Source: Artocarpus heterophyllus (taxonomy: Eukaryota; Streptophyta; Magnoliopsida; Rosales; Moraceae). From it: a DNA stretch of 64,000 bases. Both the position numbers and the translations under genes were made by a program. Positions 23,481-35,165 of this stretch are shown piece after piece. Numbering within the stretch: position 1 is the first letter of the stretch; every line of letters starts with the position of its first letter. The stretch is taken from the NCBI GenBank assembly GCA_025403435.1, contig CM046350.1, positions 28,040,938-28,104,937 on the forward strand, written 5' to 3'. The notes under the pieces are model-generated. The model saw only the letters and a program-made list of their open reading frames with translations. It had not been told where the DNA came from and did no database searches.

Positions 23481-25143
23481 TTTCAATCTACAATAAAGAA
23501 TCATATACCAAACATAAGCAAACATATATAATAATTTAGTAAGATAACATAATCATGTAAAATCATACAAATGTGTTTATGCGTCAAAACCTTGAATATA
23601 TCACAACCTTACAACGATAATTCCCAACTCAGAATTTAACAAGCTCCTAGGGGAGTCATGCCAAATTCAATCAGGAACATGGATCCCCTCCTGATTAATA
23701 TATGCCATCCAGGACCCATATGATCCAGCATATACTAATAATCGTTTCTTTGGCCATTCATTTTATTAACAGAGCTCCTAGGGGAGGTTAATAATAAAAT
23801 TAACGTGAGTGTATAACCACCGTTTCAATATTTTATCCATGATTTATAATCACCACCTAGGGGTGTGCAACCATAAATCATACTAAAATACCTTATCCTT
23901 TCAGAGATCCAATCTGGTACATGATTGAAATCCCTTCCTAGGGGTCGGGACCACCATGTTCTTCCTATGGATCAACGATGGAGGCCTTAGGTTCTCTCTT
24001 CGAAAACCTTCTCCCACTCAATCTTTTGAAGTCAAGGTTTTATTTTAAAATTATGCATGAACAATTTTAATACGAGCGACACTCCCTATTCTATATGACA
24101 TGTTATAAATATACATGGTAAATCATATTATAATACAGACAAGCAAAGCAATCAAGCAAAGCTACAAGCAAAATAATAATTACCGTAATATTATGGTTCC
24201 ACCCTAGAGAATAGAAAACTAGGATTAGAAGAGAATAATCGAGACATTTTTGGATTCTTCATCATTGAATCCTCAAGCTGTATCCTTCTTCATGTAATAT
24301 CCATCTTCAAGTCTTCAATCCCGTATGAATCGAATACTTCATATTTCCGGTCATATCCAAATTTAATGTTTCTTAGAATCGTCCCAAAAATAAAATTAAA
24401 ACTGCACCAAAAAAATTGCACCTTTTATGAACACCTGGTAGCTCTCAGTCGGTAGGCCGGTCTGGGTGATCGGCCTATCGATTATGAAGGTTCGGCCTGT
24501 CGAACATGAAGGTTCGGCCTGCCGGCAGAGCACCAAAATTTTTGCCCCACTGTCGGCCTGCCGGACCATACATCCGACTTGTCGATCTGTGACCTTCGGC
24601 CTGCCGAACTGTGAGGTCCGGCATGCCGTCCGAGCAGAAAAGCCTCAATCCAGAAAATACAATTTTAATGCAATTTATCAATTTTATTTTCAACAATTCA
24701 AAAACAGAAAATTAGAGACTCAGGAAATACCTGGAGGCGCCATCATCAACGTTCAAGATCCGACTTCTCGATCCGTCTTCTCCGAATAATTATTTAATTA
24801 CAAAAATCTTACAAATTAAAAATTAAATAACAATTCCTAAACGGAGATGATAGTCCACCATCTAATTACATGAAAAACCTAGATACACATTCTAACCTCT
24901 AAGGAACCATAACCGGTATTAATTAATTAATAAATAATTAAACAATGATTTAATCAACCATAATTAATTAATAAACATTCACCACATAATCCATGACAAC
25001 ATATATATTATATAGAAACCTAGAGTGCCATCTCTCTATAAAATTAAATTCAAGCATAGGAGAGATTAAGATCACAAAATTTATGCATATAACATGATCA
25101 CAAACTTGCAAATTTATGTAAAAACCTAGGCTCTGATACCAAT
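23481..25143 (-). other. M2 leader
   Basis: This is 1.66 kb between gag and LTR C and closely matches the M1 leader. It has one more copy of a roughly 22-bp unit (GTTCGGCCTGYCGAACATGA-type) at about 24487-24520 than M1 has at 16830-16850. I see no conserved ORF. Confidence 0.8.
25130..25141 (-). other. M2 primer binding site
   Basis: The minus strand reads TGGTATCAGAGC, a perfect match to the initiator Met tRNA complement, two bases from LTR C. Confidence 0.9.
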
Positions 25144-27190
25144 TGTTGGAAACAAAGTGCGCAGTGGAATTTTAAAAATTTTTCATCAGAGTAATTTCTA
25201 AAACACAAGTTTGACATGTTATATGTATAAATTAGACAGATCTTACTAACCTCAGTGTGCCGAAGAACCTCCGCAATCCGTGTAGAGAAATAACGTTTCA
25301 GAAGAGCCTCAACCAACTGGTCTTCTTTGCTATTCTCTATCCACAACCGGAGTTAGTGTGGGCTCATACGTACAGCTCTTCCACCGATGACTCTCCTTCC
25401 AACCAACAGGGAGAACCCAATGCTAGTGCTCGTGATTGTGAACAAAAGCTCTCAGGGAATTTTTTTTTTTGATGCTCACTAGAAGAGTATCACTCTTAAT
25501 CTCTCAAATTGATCTCTATTGATCTCTTAGTAAATCATGAGACTCACTACCTTTTTATACCTATTGGTCCTGTGGTCAGTCCATATCAGATTAGGTCTCA
25601 AAAACTCAAAATAGAATCAAGTTCGGATCAATATCTGATAAGATCCACGTGAAAACGCGTAATCTTATCTCCGTTGATTGGCAGGATGAACATTCTGATC
25701 GGCAGGCCTAACAGGCCAGTTCGGCAGGCAGAACACATCATCCAGTAGGCCGAACTCCTGAGAAAAAATCTCCGCAAATCTTTTCTTTTCCACCCGAGAT
25801 TCTGAAGGATAAAGTCTCAGTTTTGATTCAAATAACCCAATAGAGAAGTTATCTGATCAAAACAAACTTTATCAAGATAATCTCTAACAAAATAAATCAA
25901 TTCACAATAATTCTACAGGTTTATCTTGATCTAATTTATCCAAAATTAAATCAACCGATAAACAGACAAGAATTATCTGATCGCAATAATTCAACATGTT
26001 TATCTTGAACTAATTTCTTACAAAATTAATTCAATCGATAAATAGACATGAATTATCTGATTCTTACAAATTTTAAACCAATCTGATAAATCCGACATAA
26101 GTCACCAATTATTGGAAAAGCACGCCGTGTCGTTACAGGATTTTGTGAGCTAGCAAAGAGGACTTAAATGGACCTATAAAGTTCAAGCTTATGATAATTA
26201 TGAAACCCAATATCCCAGATATATATTTCATAATTATCAACTCCAACGCTACTCCACTAAAAGCTTGGAGCTGCACTCTCGAACTTTATAGAATTACGAA
26301 GCTCGTGTAGCTAAGTCTCCATGACATGTGATAGTGTATCGTATCCCCATATGATAATCCATAATCGGCTTAAGGACAAGTTCTGTCTTACCTTCCCGAT
26401 TATTTTTATCTTACGTTCCATTGTCTCACCATTAGAAAACTTACCATCCAAAGATAGTATACCATTCGGTTACACCTATGTATCCAAATAATTGAGTGCT
26501 CCAGTTTTTCAATTACAGGACAACGCATATAAGAGGATATCATTACTCCTAAAGAGGAGCTATGGATTCTATATCTATGAATAACAAGTCTACACTATCA
26601 AGAGTCATGCCTCCAACGTACCGGCATGCATACCACTATAGAGATGTGGGAGTCACCCATTGGTACATCAAAAGACACAAGTCGAGACAACGGGCCCACT
26701 ATTCATCTTAGGATTAAGATACAATACAAATGACTATCTAAAGTGAATCAATTTGCCAATACAGAAATATTAATCCAAATCAATTCACTTTATGTCCCGA
26801 TCCAACACATCGTCACCTATGACAACGTGCCAATGTTTCTATTCACAGAGTCTAACTCCGATGGCCAAGACAAACCATCTCCCAAAGGGATATATACAAC
26901 ATAACAATCTTTACATGAATACAGTGCCCAACTTTATTCCCTCGATTACGGATCATACGTTTTAGACCATCACCTTAAGAATCGTGTCTTCTGCATAATC
27001 AGTCCATCATATGCCCAACTCTTAAGGTTTAGACTGATAGTCTCAGACTTCTGTTTGCTTATATACATTCAACAAATATGAACGTAAAGAGGACAAGATT
27101 TGATATATATAAATGAATAAATTCTTTATTGATAAAAATGTCTCCAAAAACGTATTACATTTTTACTCCTTAGGGCATACATGTCTAACA
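25144..27190 (-). repeat. Copia LTR C (5' LTR of M2)
   Basis: This is a complete 2047-bp LTR with TGTTGGAAAC and GTCTAACA ends, closely similar to LTR B. It is followed by the CACCC target duplicate and gypsy LTR sequence. Confidence 0.94.
25551..25560 (-). promoter_or_regulatory. LTR C TATA box
   Basis: The minus strand reads GTATAAAAAG with CCAATAGG upstream. This is the promoter position expected to drive M2. Confidence 0.6.
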
Positions 27191-29010
27191 CACCCTTTAT
27201 TGGGTCTGCCGGTCCCACTCGCGTCTCGTGCTTACTCGACAACTAATTAAGCACCAAACCCCCATTTTAGTTAAAAGCCTCATTTCCTTTTTGATCATAT
27301 CACATGTTCTAATGTAAATGTCATGAATCATGAATACATTTCAGCAAACTATATCATTCTCAAATAGCAATAATCTAATCAATTCACGTTAAAACATAAC
27401 AGGATGTAGTTCTTGTGATGCAGCAAATAATAGTTTCTACTTACCTTGAGTCCAATTTACGTTAAGTAAAAAGATTAGTCCCCTTGGAAGATAAGATGTG
27501 CTAAAGGCCTAGCATTATAAAATTATATGCCATTTAATTTCTCATAAACCAAACTCATTGATCTAGGTTATAACTTCATATTATAAGGGTTTTGTAATGA
27601 ATTAAACACAAAATAGGCTAAGTGTAACAATGTCAAATTGCACATTTATGCCCGAAGAGTATGCTATACTATCAAAAATATGTTAAACATAGAGATTAGG
27701 TGTTTTATCATCTCATCAAACTTACATATCCATACATTCCTGGAAGCAAATTACAAATTATCAAACACATAACAATTTTACAACTTTTTAGACAAATCAA
27801 GTTCTTAATGAATCACTAACATTTCCAAACATTAAATATCATGAAAGGAAGTACATAATCTTATAAAAATAGCCTAATACATGAGAAATAAGCATGGTGC
27901 AAATTTGATATTCCAGTTAATCTAGTTTTGCATTTTCTTTCCATAAATTCAGAAATAACATTCTAACTAAGTCCCACCTATCTTCAAGCATTCAAAATCA
28001 CTTAATATACACTTAGGATCAATACAAATAAAGGAAATAATCAAATTCCACATGATTTCCAATTGTGCAAAGAAACTAACTTAACTAGCTTAGTTTAAGC
28101 TCAAATCTATCCTAGCTTACTTTTTCTACATCTATAACCATATATAATAGAAAATAACTTCATTTCATTGTAAATAAACATAAATATAGATGTTACCTTG
28201 TAGGGTTTGAAGTTAGGGCTCTGTTGGAGGTCAAAATACTTGATTTTTAAGCTCAAAATGGTGAGAACTTGATCTGGTTTGTATAACCCAAATTTCTATG
28301 GTCTTGTTTATGTTTTTGTGAGCTTTAGGACATGGAAAATGGAGAGAAAGAAGTGGGGTGACTGGTAGATGTTTTTGGGGCTGCTAGGAAAGAAAAGAAG
28401 TAAAAATAGAGTTTTCTAATGTATTTGACTTAGTCAAAAGGAGGTGGGTTGAAGGAGTAAGAGACTTGGGAGCTTTTGCCATCTTTTTTTTTTTGGGTTT
28501 GACATCTGGAAAAAGTACTAAGTAAGAAAAGAATTTAGCTAATAGTTACCCAATTAAAATCAAATACAAACAAGTGCAACTTAGTATTCTATAACCTAGT
28601 CAACCAACCAATCAAATTCCACCATTTTGTATACTTTTAATTCTAACAAAATCTAGCTATTTTTAAGGTATAAATAGGAAAAACAATAAATTTAGAATGC
28701 ATTTAAAATGGAAAAACACTTTCCAATGAATTTGTAATTTTTTAGCACACCAATCTTCTTTAACAAGAAACTAAGCTTTTCACTGTAATTAGAACTTTTT
28801 TAAAAACATGTTAGATCATATATTAATAATTCAATGTCATATTTATGAATATAAACACGTTTATGAATGATTCAATCTTAAAAATAATAAATACTCATGC
28901 TCATAAAATATGCTTTTTATATGCTTGTAATTTAATAACGTGTGTTCGTTAAATATATAAATATGCATGATGCTTATTACTAGCTAATTGTGAGTTAATT
29001 GGGCATTATA
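27191..29010 (-). repeat. Gypsy 5' LTR, right part
   Basis: The LTR resumes at CACCCTTTATTGGGTCTGCC, matching 3407 onward of the 3' LTR, and ends GGGCATTATA at 29010. It carries one copy of the segment that is tandemly doubled at 3555-3832. Substitutions against the 3' LTR are frequent. Confidence 0.9.
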
Positions 29011-29034
29011 GTTGTAGCTTATAGGGCACCAACC

Positions 29035-30535
29035 CAACACTTCTATCTTTAAAACTATTGTCTGCCTCATTAATCGTATGCCTTCTGTCAACCATCCTCC
29101 CAATCTCTTTAAACTTTAAATTTTCGGGTGTCTTGCTATTCTTGGTTTCGACCCTATGCTAAAAAGAAATAGAGCCTAAGTCCATGCCCTGTATCTTCTT
29201 AGGATACTCGCTAAGCCAAAGTTCCTACAAATGCTAGGACACAAAAAGAAAACCTACATTTCTAGGCATGTCAATTTTGTAAAAAATACTTTTCCCCTTT
29301 GTCGTCAATTAATTGATCTTCCCCGTCCTGATTCCAACATAATATATTCATGGATACCAATGCATTTTATTCCTGTATCGTCTAAAAATTCAATTCCCTT
29401 ACAAACTATATCAAAATCCACCTTAAACTTTTCATGCAATGACAATTTACCCTTCCTATATGTCAAATTGCAAAATTGGCGCCTTTACCTTCTCAAGCGC
29501 ATGATCCCATACAATTAGTGACTCCATAAATTAATGGGGACAAATTAACATCAACATATGCACTCAACGATGTTGTATTCATTAATGATACCAAATCAGG
29601 ATGTTCCCTTTATGAGCACAAGTCACGCAGCTTAAATTCTTTTCTTTCTCAGTCTACTTCTTTCTCGTTCTCAAGTCAATTACACACAATTAATAGTGCA
29701 AATCCTTAATACAGCTACTATCTCCTCATCAATGCCTCCTATAGTCAAATCTCTGCAAAGCAAGTCCTCAACAATTAACTTTTCACTTACTACTTCTTCT
29801 CTTCTTTTGTATATGTCACTTTCTTCTAATCCATCTCCAACCCAAAATAACAACAACCCAAAACATACTTTCTATGCCCATTACTCAATCCATGTAATCT
29901 CATGCACATGTCCCATCACCTACACCTAAGCGTTGAGCTATATAGGAATAAGGGTGGGTGGCCATCCCCCTGAATTTTTTTTCCTTGTAATTTTACATAT
30001 GAAATTTTATATGAAAAAAATTGAGTTGTATCCTCCTCACCACCACCTAACACACTCATTAAAATTACATTTTGTCCTCCTAAACTTGTATCCCCCTTAA
30101 GAAAACAATTATGCTTCTTATTTCAGTAGTTAAGTCACATCTTCGCCATCCTTCATTAATTTTTTTAGCTCCACCTCTGCCTACACCTCAAGTGGCACCA
30201 GCCTAACACCCAATGCAAACTCAATAAAAAATCATATCTTTAAACCCAATCCCAAATACTCCTTCCTTACCACTCCTATCTCTAACCTCGCCATTGAGCC
30301 TCCAATGTCACCCAAGCGCTAAAATGCCCTGAATACTACAATGTAATGTCTGATGAATTCAATGCACTTCTTCGAAATGGTACTTAAGAACTTGTTCTTC
30401 CTCACTCATCGTGGAGTGTTTCAAATGCAAATGAGTTTTTCACTGGTGGTTCTATCGATTGATAAAAGGCTCGATTTGTTACTAAATATTTTCATCAATG
30501 GCTTGGGGTTAACTACTATGAAACTTTTAGCCTGG
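29035..30535 (+). pseudogene. Decayed second-family copia: integrase C-terminus to RT N-terminus
   Basis: On the plus strand FKTIVCLINRMPS is followed by FGCLAI and LGF (about 29055-29160), then KTYISRHVNFVKNTFPL (about 29250-29300). These are the ordered landmarks of copia integrase C-termini. A Ser/Thr/Pro/Asn-rich spacer follows, as usual. The RT start is recognisable at about 30348-30535 as MSDEFNALLRNGT, ELVLP and then KARFVTKYFHQWLGVNYYETFS. There are frequent stops and frameshifts. A 252-bp insertion (29928-30179) interrupts the spacer. The remainder of RT and RNase H is missing after 30535. The family differs from the main copia here and is probably the continuation of 1321-1815. Confidence 0.75.
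29928..30179. mobile_element. Small insertion flanked by 9-bp repeats (MULE-like non-autonomous candidate)
   Basis: CCTACACCT occurs at 29919-29927 and again at 30180-30188. Removing one copy and the 252 bases between them rejoins the Pro/Ser/Thr-rich spacer of the decayed copia. Nine-base duplications are typical of Mutator-like elements. The ends share only a weak inverted match (TTGAGCTA near the left end; TGGAGCTA on the complement of the right end), so the class is unsure. The interior is a T-rich and C-rich segment (GGGTGGCCATCCCC near the left) without an ORF. Confidence 0.5.
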
Positions 30536-30540
30536 TGATT

Positions 30541-31416
30541 GAACTCACTATAATATATGTCACAGGGTTAGTTTCGAACCTGAAAACAAAGCCTTATGAT
30601 GGCACTAAGACATCGACTTAGTCGGCCGCTCAAAATTTTCACAACACTCAAAAGTGAAATAAACCTACCCTTAAAAATATTCCAAGTAAAGCAAGCACTA
30701 AAATGCAACACCAAATGCACAAGAAAGGCCCAACCTTTTTATTAACTCACATAAAAAGGAAATACAAGTTTGTTGGCAAGGATCGCACATAACAAACCAT
30801 GTCCTCTGCCCTTTCCCAACGGGTCTATTTATAGGCTACAAGGTGTGGTTGATAACCCCAACCATTTAGGTAGAATCTGGCAACGTTTAGAATCATGGGG
30901 TATGTGTTAGCTTCTTGATGAGGCCACCTAAAAGCCTCCTAGGGTTGTGGGTGTTTTTGCCTGTTGAGGGTCCTAATCATGCACCCCTCATTCGTGCATT
31001 TTGGCATGCAGTAATTAGCCATGCTCATGTCTGACAACTCACCCAATTTGCCATGCCCACCAACTTTCGAGTTGGTTTGTGCATATATGAGGCCTACTTG
31101 TGCATCCGAGTGCTTACCACCTAGATATACACTAGTAATTATAACAAACTTTGCATATCTTAAGCCTTGTTCTTGGCTGAAGGCTTAACTTGATGCCATG
31201 AATGCCACCCATCTCAGCTTGTTCAAGCCAAGGTTTTCACCCACAGCTAATTTCCTCACCCCTTGTCTGAACCATATTGGCAGTGCTTGTCTAAGTCTGC
31301 CTTGCCAACCAATGTACCTCACCCATGCATGTTGCCTTCTATCAGCACGTTTGTGCTTGTCATATGCCACAACACGTTAACAATACACACTGCCTCAGCG
31401 TGCCGAGCCAACCTGT
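30541..31416 (-). repeat. Probable LTR remnant of an unidentified retrotransposon
   Basis: It starts near TGTCACAGGG (30558) and has no ORF of note. It carries a good minus-strand TATA box (CTATAAATAG, 30825-30834) followed by promoter-like and leader-like sequence. It is cut at 31416 by the P1 5' LTR. The TG start, internal promoter and lack of coding capacity suggest a solo or truncated LTR in minus orientation. No partner copy is present in the window to prove it. Confidence 0.4.
30825..30834 (-). promoter_or_regulatory. TATA box in the LTR-like remnant
   Basis: The minus strand reads CTATAAATAG. It is the only core-promoter-like sequence in this stretch and fits transcription toward lower coordinates. 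Confidence 0.4.
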
Positions 31417-33422
31417 TGTTAGACATGTATGCCCTAAGGAGTAAAAATGTAATATGTTTTTGGAGATATTTTTTATCAATAAAGAATTTATTTATTATTT
31501 ATATACCAAATCTTATCCTCTTTACATTCATATTTGTTGAATGTATATTAAGCAAACAAAAACCTGAGACTGTCGGTCCGAACCTTTAAGAATTGGGCAT
31601 ATGATGGACAAATTATACGAAAGACACATTCTCATGGTGACGGTCTAAATCATAAGATCCGTAATCGAAGGACCAAAGTTGGGTGCTTTATTCATACAAA
31701 GATTGTTATGTTGTCTATATTCCTAATGGGAGATAATTTGTCTTGACCAACGGAGGTAGACTCCACGAATAGAAACACTGGTATATTGTCATAGGCGACG
31801 ATGTGTTGGATCGACACATATAGTGATATAGTGAATTGATTTGGATTAATAATTCTATCTTGACAAATCGATTTACTTTAGACAATCATTTGTATTGTAT
31901 TTTAATCTTGAGATGAATAGTGGGACCCGTTGTCTTGACTTGCATCTTTTGATGTACCAAAGCCACATTTTAATAGTAGTACGCATGCCCATACATTGGA
32001 GGCATGACTCTTAATAGCATAAACCTACTATTCATTGATATGGAATCCATAGCTCCTTTTTAGGAGTAGTTGATATCCTCTTATATGCTTTATCCTATAA
32101 TTAGAAAACTGAAGCGCTCAACCATTTGGATACATAGGTGTAATAAAATGGTATACTGTCTTCGGATCGTAAGTTTTTCGATGGTGAGATAATAGAACGT
32201 AAGATAAAAATAATCGGGAAGGTAAGACAGAACTTGTCCTTAAGCCAATTATGCATAATTCTGTGGGGATACAATATACTGTGATATGTCATGGAGACTT
32301 GGCTTTTGGGCTTTGTAATTCTATGTAGTTCGAGAGTGCAACTTTAAGCTTTTAGTAGAGTAGCGTTGGAGTTGATAATTATGAAATGTATATCTAGGAT
32401 TTTGGGTTTCTTAATTATCAAGAGCTTGAACTATATAGGTCCATTTGGTCCCCTTTGCTAGCTCACAAAAATCCTGTAACGATACGGCGTGCTTTTCCAA
32501 TAATTGGTGACTTATGTCAGATTTATCAAATTAGCTGATATTTAGTAAAATCAGATAATTCAAGTATGTTTATCGGTTGAATTAATTTTGTGATAAAATT
32601 AATTCAAGATAAACTTGTTGAATTATTAGGATCAGGTAATTTCTATTTGTTTATTGGTTGGATTAATATTTGAATAAATTAATTCAAGATAAACTTGTTG
32701 AATTATCAGAAATATTTATTTTCTTAGAGATTATCGAGATATGACTATTTTAATCAGTTAATCAGATAACTTCTCTATTGGGTTATTTGAATTAAAACTG
32801 AGGCTCTATCCCCAGAATCTCGGGTGGGAAATAAAGATTCATAGGAAACCTTTTATAGCAACTTTGGCAGGTCGATCTTTAAGTTTAGCTTGCCGATTGA
32901 GGAAGGTTCGACATGCCAAACAAGGATTACACATTTTCGCGTGGATTTTATCAAATATTGATTATGATTCAAGTTTTTAAGGCCTTATCGGATAAGGACT
33001 GACTCTTGGGCCCAACCTTTATAAAAAGGGAGTGAGTCTTATTATTATTTAGATCAGTTGAGAAATCTAGAGTAAAACTCTATCAATGAGACTTTGAAAC
33101 TCCCCGGAGAGCTATCACTCACAAATCATGAATTATAGCTTTGGGTATTTCTCAATTGGTTGGAAGGAGAGTCACTTGGGGGAAAAGCTAAATGATGTGA
33201 GCCCACACTCACTTTGATAAAGGATAGAGAATAGCAATGAAGACCTAGTTGGTTGAGGTCCTTCTAGAACGTTACTTCTCTTTATTGATTACAGGAGCTT
33301 TTCGGCACATAAAGGTTAGTAAGATCTGGTTAATTTATGCATACAACATGTCAAACTTATATTTTGAAAAATACTCTGATATAAAAAAATTTAAAATTCT
33401 ACTGTGTACTATTTTTTCAACA
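31417..33422 (+). repeat. Copia P1 5' LTR
   Basis: It is 2006 bp and runs from TGTTAGACATGTATGCCC to TTTTTTCAACA. It is homologous to LTRs A-C in reverse and to 55717-57696. GGCAGGTCG-like motifs occur at about 32865-32920. Confidence 0.93.
33020..33029 (+). promoter_or_regulatory. P1 LTR TATA box
   Basis: TATAAAAAGG lies about 400 bp before the LTR end, the same relative position as in the other LTRs. Confidence 0.6.
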
Positions 33423-35165
33423 ATTGGTATAAGAGCCATGGTTTTTTACATAAATTTGTAAGTTAGTGATCATGCTATACAAATAAATTATGCGATCTTG
33501 ATCTCTCCTGTACTTGAATTTAATTTTATAAAGAGTTGGCACTCTAGGTTTCTATATATTTATATGTTGTCATGGATTATATGGTGAATGTTTATTAATT
33601 AATTATAGTTGATTAAATTATTATTTAATTATTTATTAATTAATTAATTTATGCCGATTATGGTTCCTTAGAGGTTAGAATGTATATCTAGGTTTTTCGT
33701 GTAATTAGATGGCAGACTATCATATCTGTCTAGGAATTATTATTTAATTTTAAATTTGTAAGAATTTTGTAATTAAATAATCATTCGACAAAGACAGATC
33801 TAGAAGATGAATGATGGCGTTCCTAGGTATTTTTTGAATCTCTAATTTTATGTTTTTGAATTGTCAAAAATAAAATTGATAAATTACATTAGAAACTGTA
33901 TTTCTAAAAAGGGATGATCTCTGCTCGATCGGCATGCCAAACTGATGATCTCTGCTCGATTGGCATGCCGAACCCCCCAGTTTGGCAAGCCGATGGTGGC
34001 AGGATCGACAAGCCAGACTCTTGGGTTCGGTAGGATGTCAATGAGGTAGAAATCAGATGGCTTTGGTGACATGCTAAACTCTATTTTCGGTAGGCCAATC
34101 TGTCATGATCGACAGGCCAATTTTTAAGATTGGCAAGTCGGTGGATCATGACCAATGACCGATAGGCCGATGATATAGATCAGCTTGCCTGTAGAGAGTT
34201 GAAAATTTTTCTAGAAAAGGTACAGTTTTCCCTGTAGTTTTAATTTTATTTTTGGGACAATTCTAAGAAACATTAAAATTTAGATATGACTGAAAATATG
34301 GAGTATTCGATCTATGCGGGATTGAAGACTTAAAGATAGGCATTACAAAAAGAAGGATACAGCTTGAGGATTCAAGGATAAAGAATCAATAATATGTTTC
34401 GATTATTCTCTTGTAATCTTTATTTACTATTCTCTAGGGTGGAACCATAATATTATAGTTATTTGTTATTATTTTGCTTGTAGCTTTGCTTGATTGCTTT
34501 GCTTGTCTACATTATAATATTATTTGCCATGTATATTTATAAAATGCTATATAGAATAGGCAGTGCTGCTCAACTGAAAATTGTTCATGCATATTTTTAA
34601 AATAAAACCTTGATTTCAAAAAGATTGAGTGGGAGAAGGTTTTTGAAGAGAGGACCTAAGGCCTTTATCATTGGTCCATAGGTAGCACATGGTGGTTCCG
34701 ACCCCTAGGAAGAGAATTCATCATATACCAAGTTGGATCTTTGAGTGGATAAGGTATTTTAGCATGATTTATGATTGCACACCCCGAGGTGGTAATTATA
34801 AATCATGGATAAAATATTGAAATGATGGTTATACACTCATGTTAATTTTATTATTAACCTCTCCTACGAGCTCTGTTAATAAAATCAATGGCCAAAGAAA
34901 CAATTATTAATATATGCTAGATCATACAGGTCCTAGATGGCATATATTAATCAGGAGGGGATCCATGTTCCTAATTGAATTTGGCATGACTCCCCTAGGA
35001 GCTTGTTGAATTCTGAGTTGGGAATTATCGTTGTAAGGTTGTGATATTTTCAAGGTTTTGACACATAAACACATTTGTATGTCTTTACATGATTGTTTTG
35101 TCTTACTAAATTATTATGATATGTTTGCTTATGTTTAGTATATGGTTCTTTATTGTAGATTAAAA
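33423..35165 (+). other. P1 leader
   Basis: This 1.74-kb leader has at least eight GGCATGCCGAA / GGCAAGCCGA / GGTAGGCCAA-type motifs at 33925-34200, the densest cluster in the window. It carries the family leader landmarks CCGACCCCTAGGAA and GACTCCCCTAGGAGC. I see no conserved ORF. Confidence 0.8.
33425..33436 (+). other. P1 primer binding site
   Basis: TGGTATAAGAGC matches the Met tRNA complement with one mismatch, two bases after the LTR. Confidence 0.85.

Larger units (their letters stand above)
10270..27190 (-). mobile_element. Tandem copia array: LTR A - M1 - LTR B - M2 - LTR C
   Basis: There are three same-orientation LTRs (10270-11860, 17469-19518, 25144-27190) and two complete internal regions. 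LTR B serves both as the 5' LTR of M1 (primer site at 17455-17466 on its left) and the 3' LTR of M2 (polypurine tract on its right). The outer flanks carry a near-perfect 5-bp target duplication and there is none around LTR B, so the whole 16.9 kb behaves as one insertion. The likeliest origin is unequal recombination between LTRs of identical copies. Clade within copia is uncertain; gag and integrase motifs look like the Tork/Angela group. Confidence 0.93.
2697..29010 (-). mobile_element. Ty3/gypsy chromovirus (Tekay/Del-like), full length but with a nested copia array
   Basis: Both LTRs start TGTAATRCC in plus-strand reading. The 3' LTR ends GGCATTACA and the 5' LTR ends GGCATTATA, giving near-perfect terminal inverted repeats. 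The 3' LTR is 2697-5381; the 5' LTR is 9553-10269 plus 27191-29010, split by the copia array. The internal region (5382-9552) holds a polypurine tract beside the 3' LTR, a degenerate Met-tRNA primer site beside the 5' LTR, and gag-PR-RT-RNase H-IN-chromodomain on the minus strand. That domain order plus the chromodomain places it among chromoviruses. The flanking five bases (GTCCT at 2692-2696, GTTGT at 29011-29015) match at only three positions, so the target duplication is decayed or the flanks were rearranged. LTR substitutions and the broken gag-pol show an old insertion. Confidence 0.9.

Noticed and set aside
29231..29518. 95-codon ORF considered as a separate host gene
   Set aside because: YISRHVNF and its context match the copia integrase C-terminus; it is part of the decayed element.
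16790..34200. GGCAGGCCGA clusters considered as CRISPR-like or satellite arrays
   Set aside because: Spacing is irregular, there are no uniform spacers, and the clusters are confined to LTRs and leaders of one retrotransposon family in a plant context.
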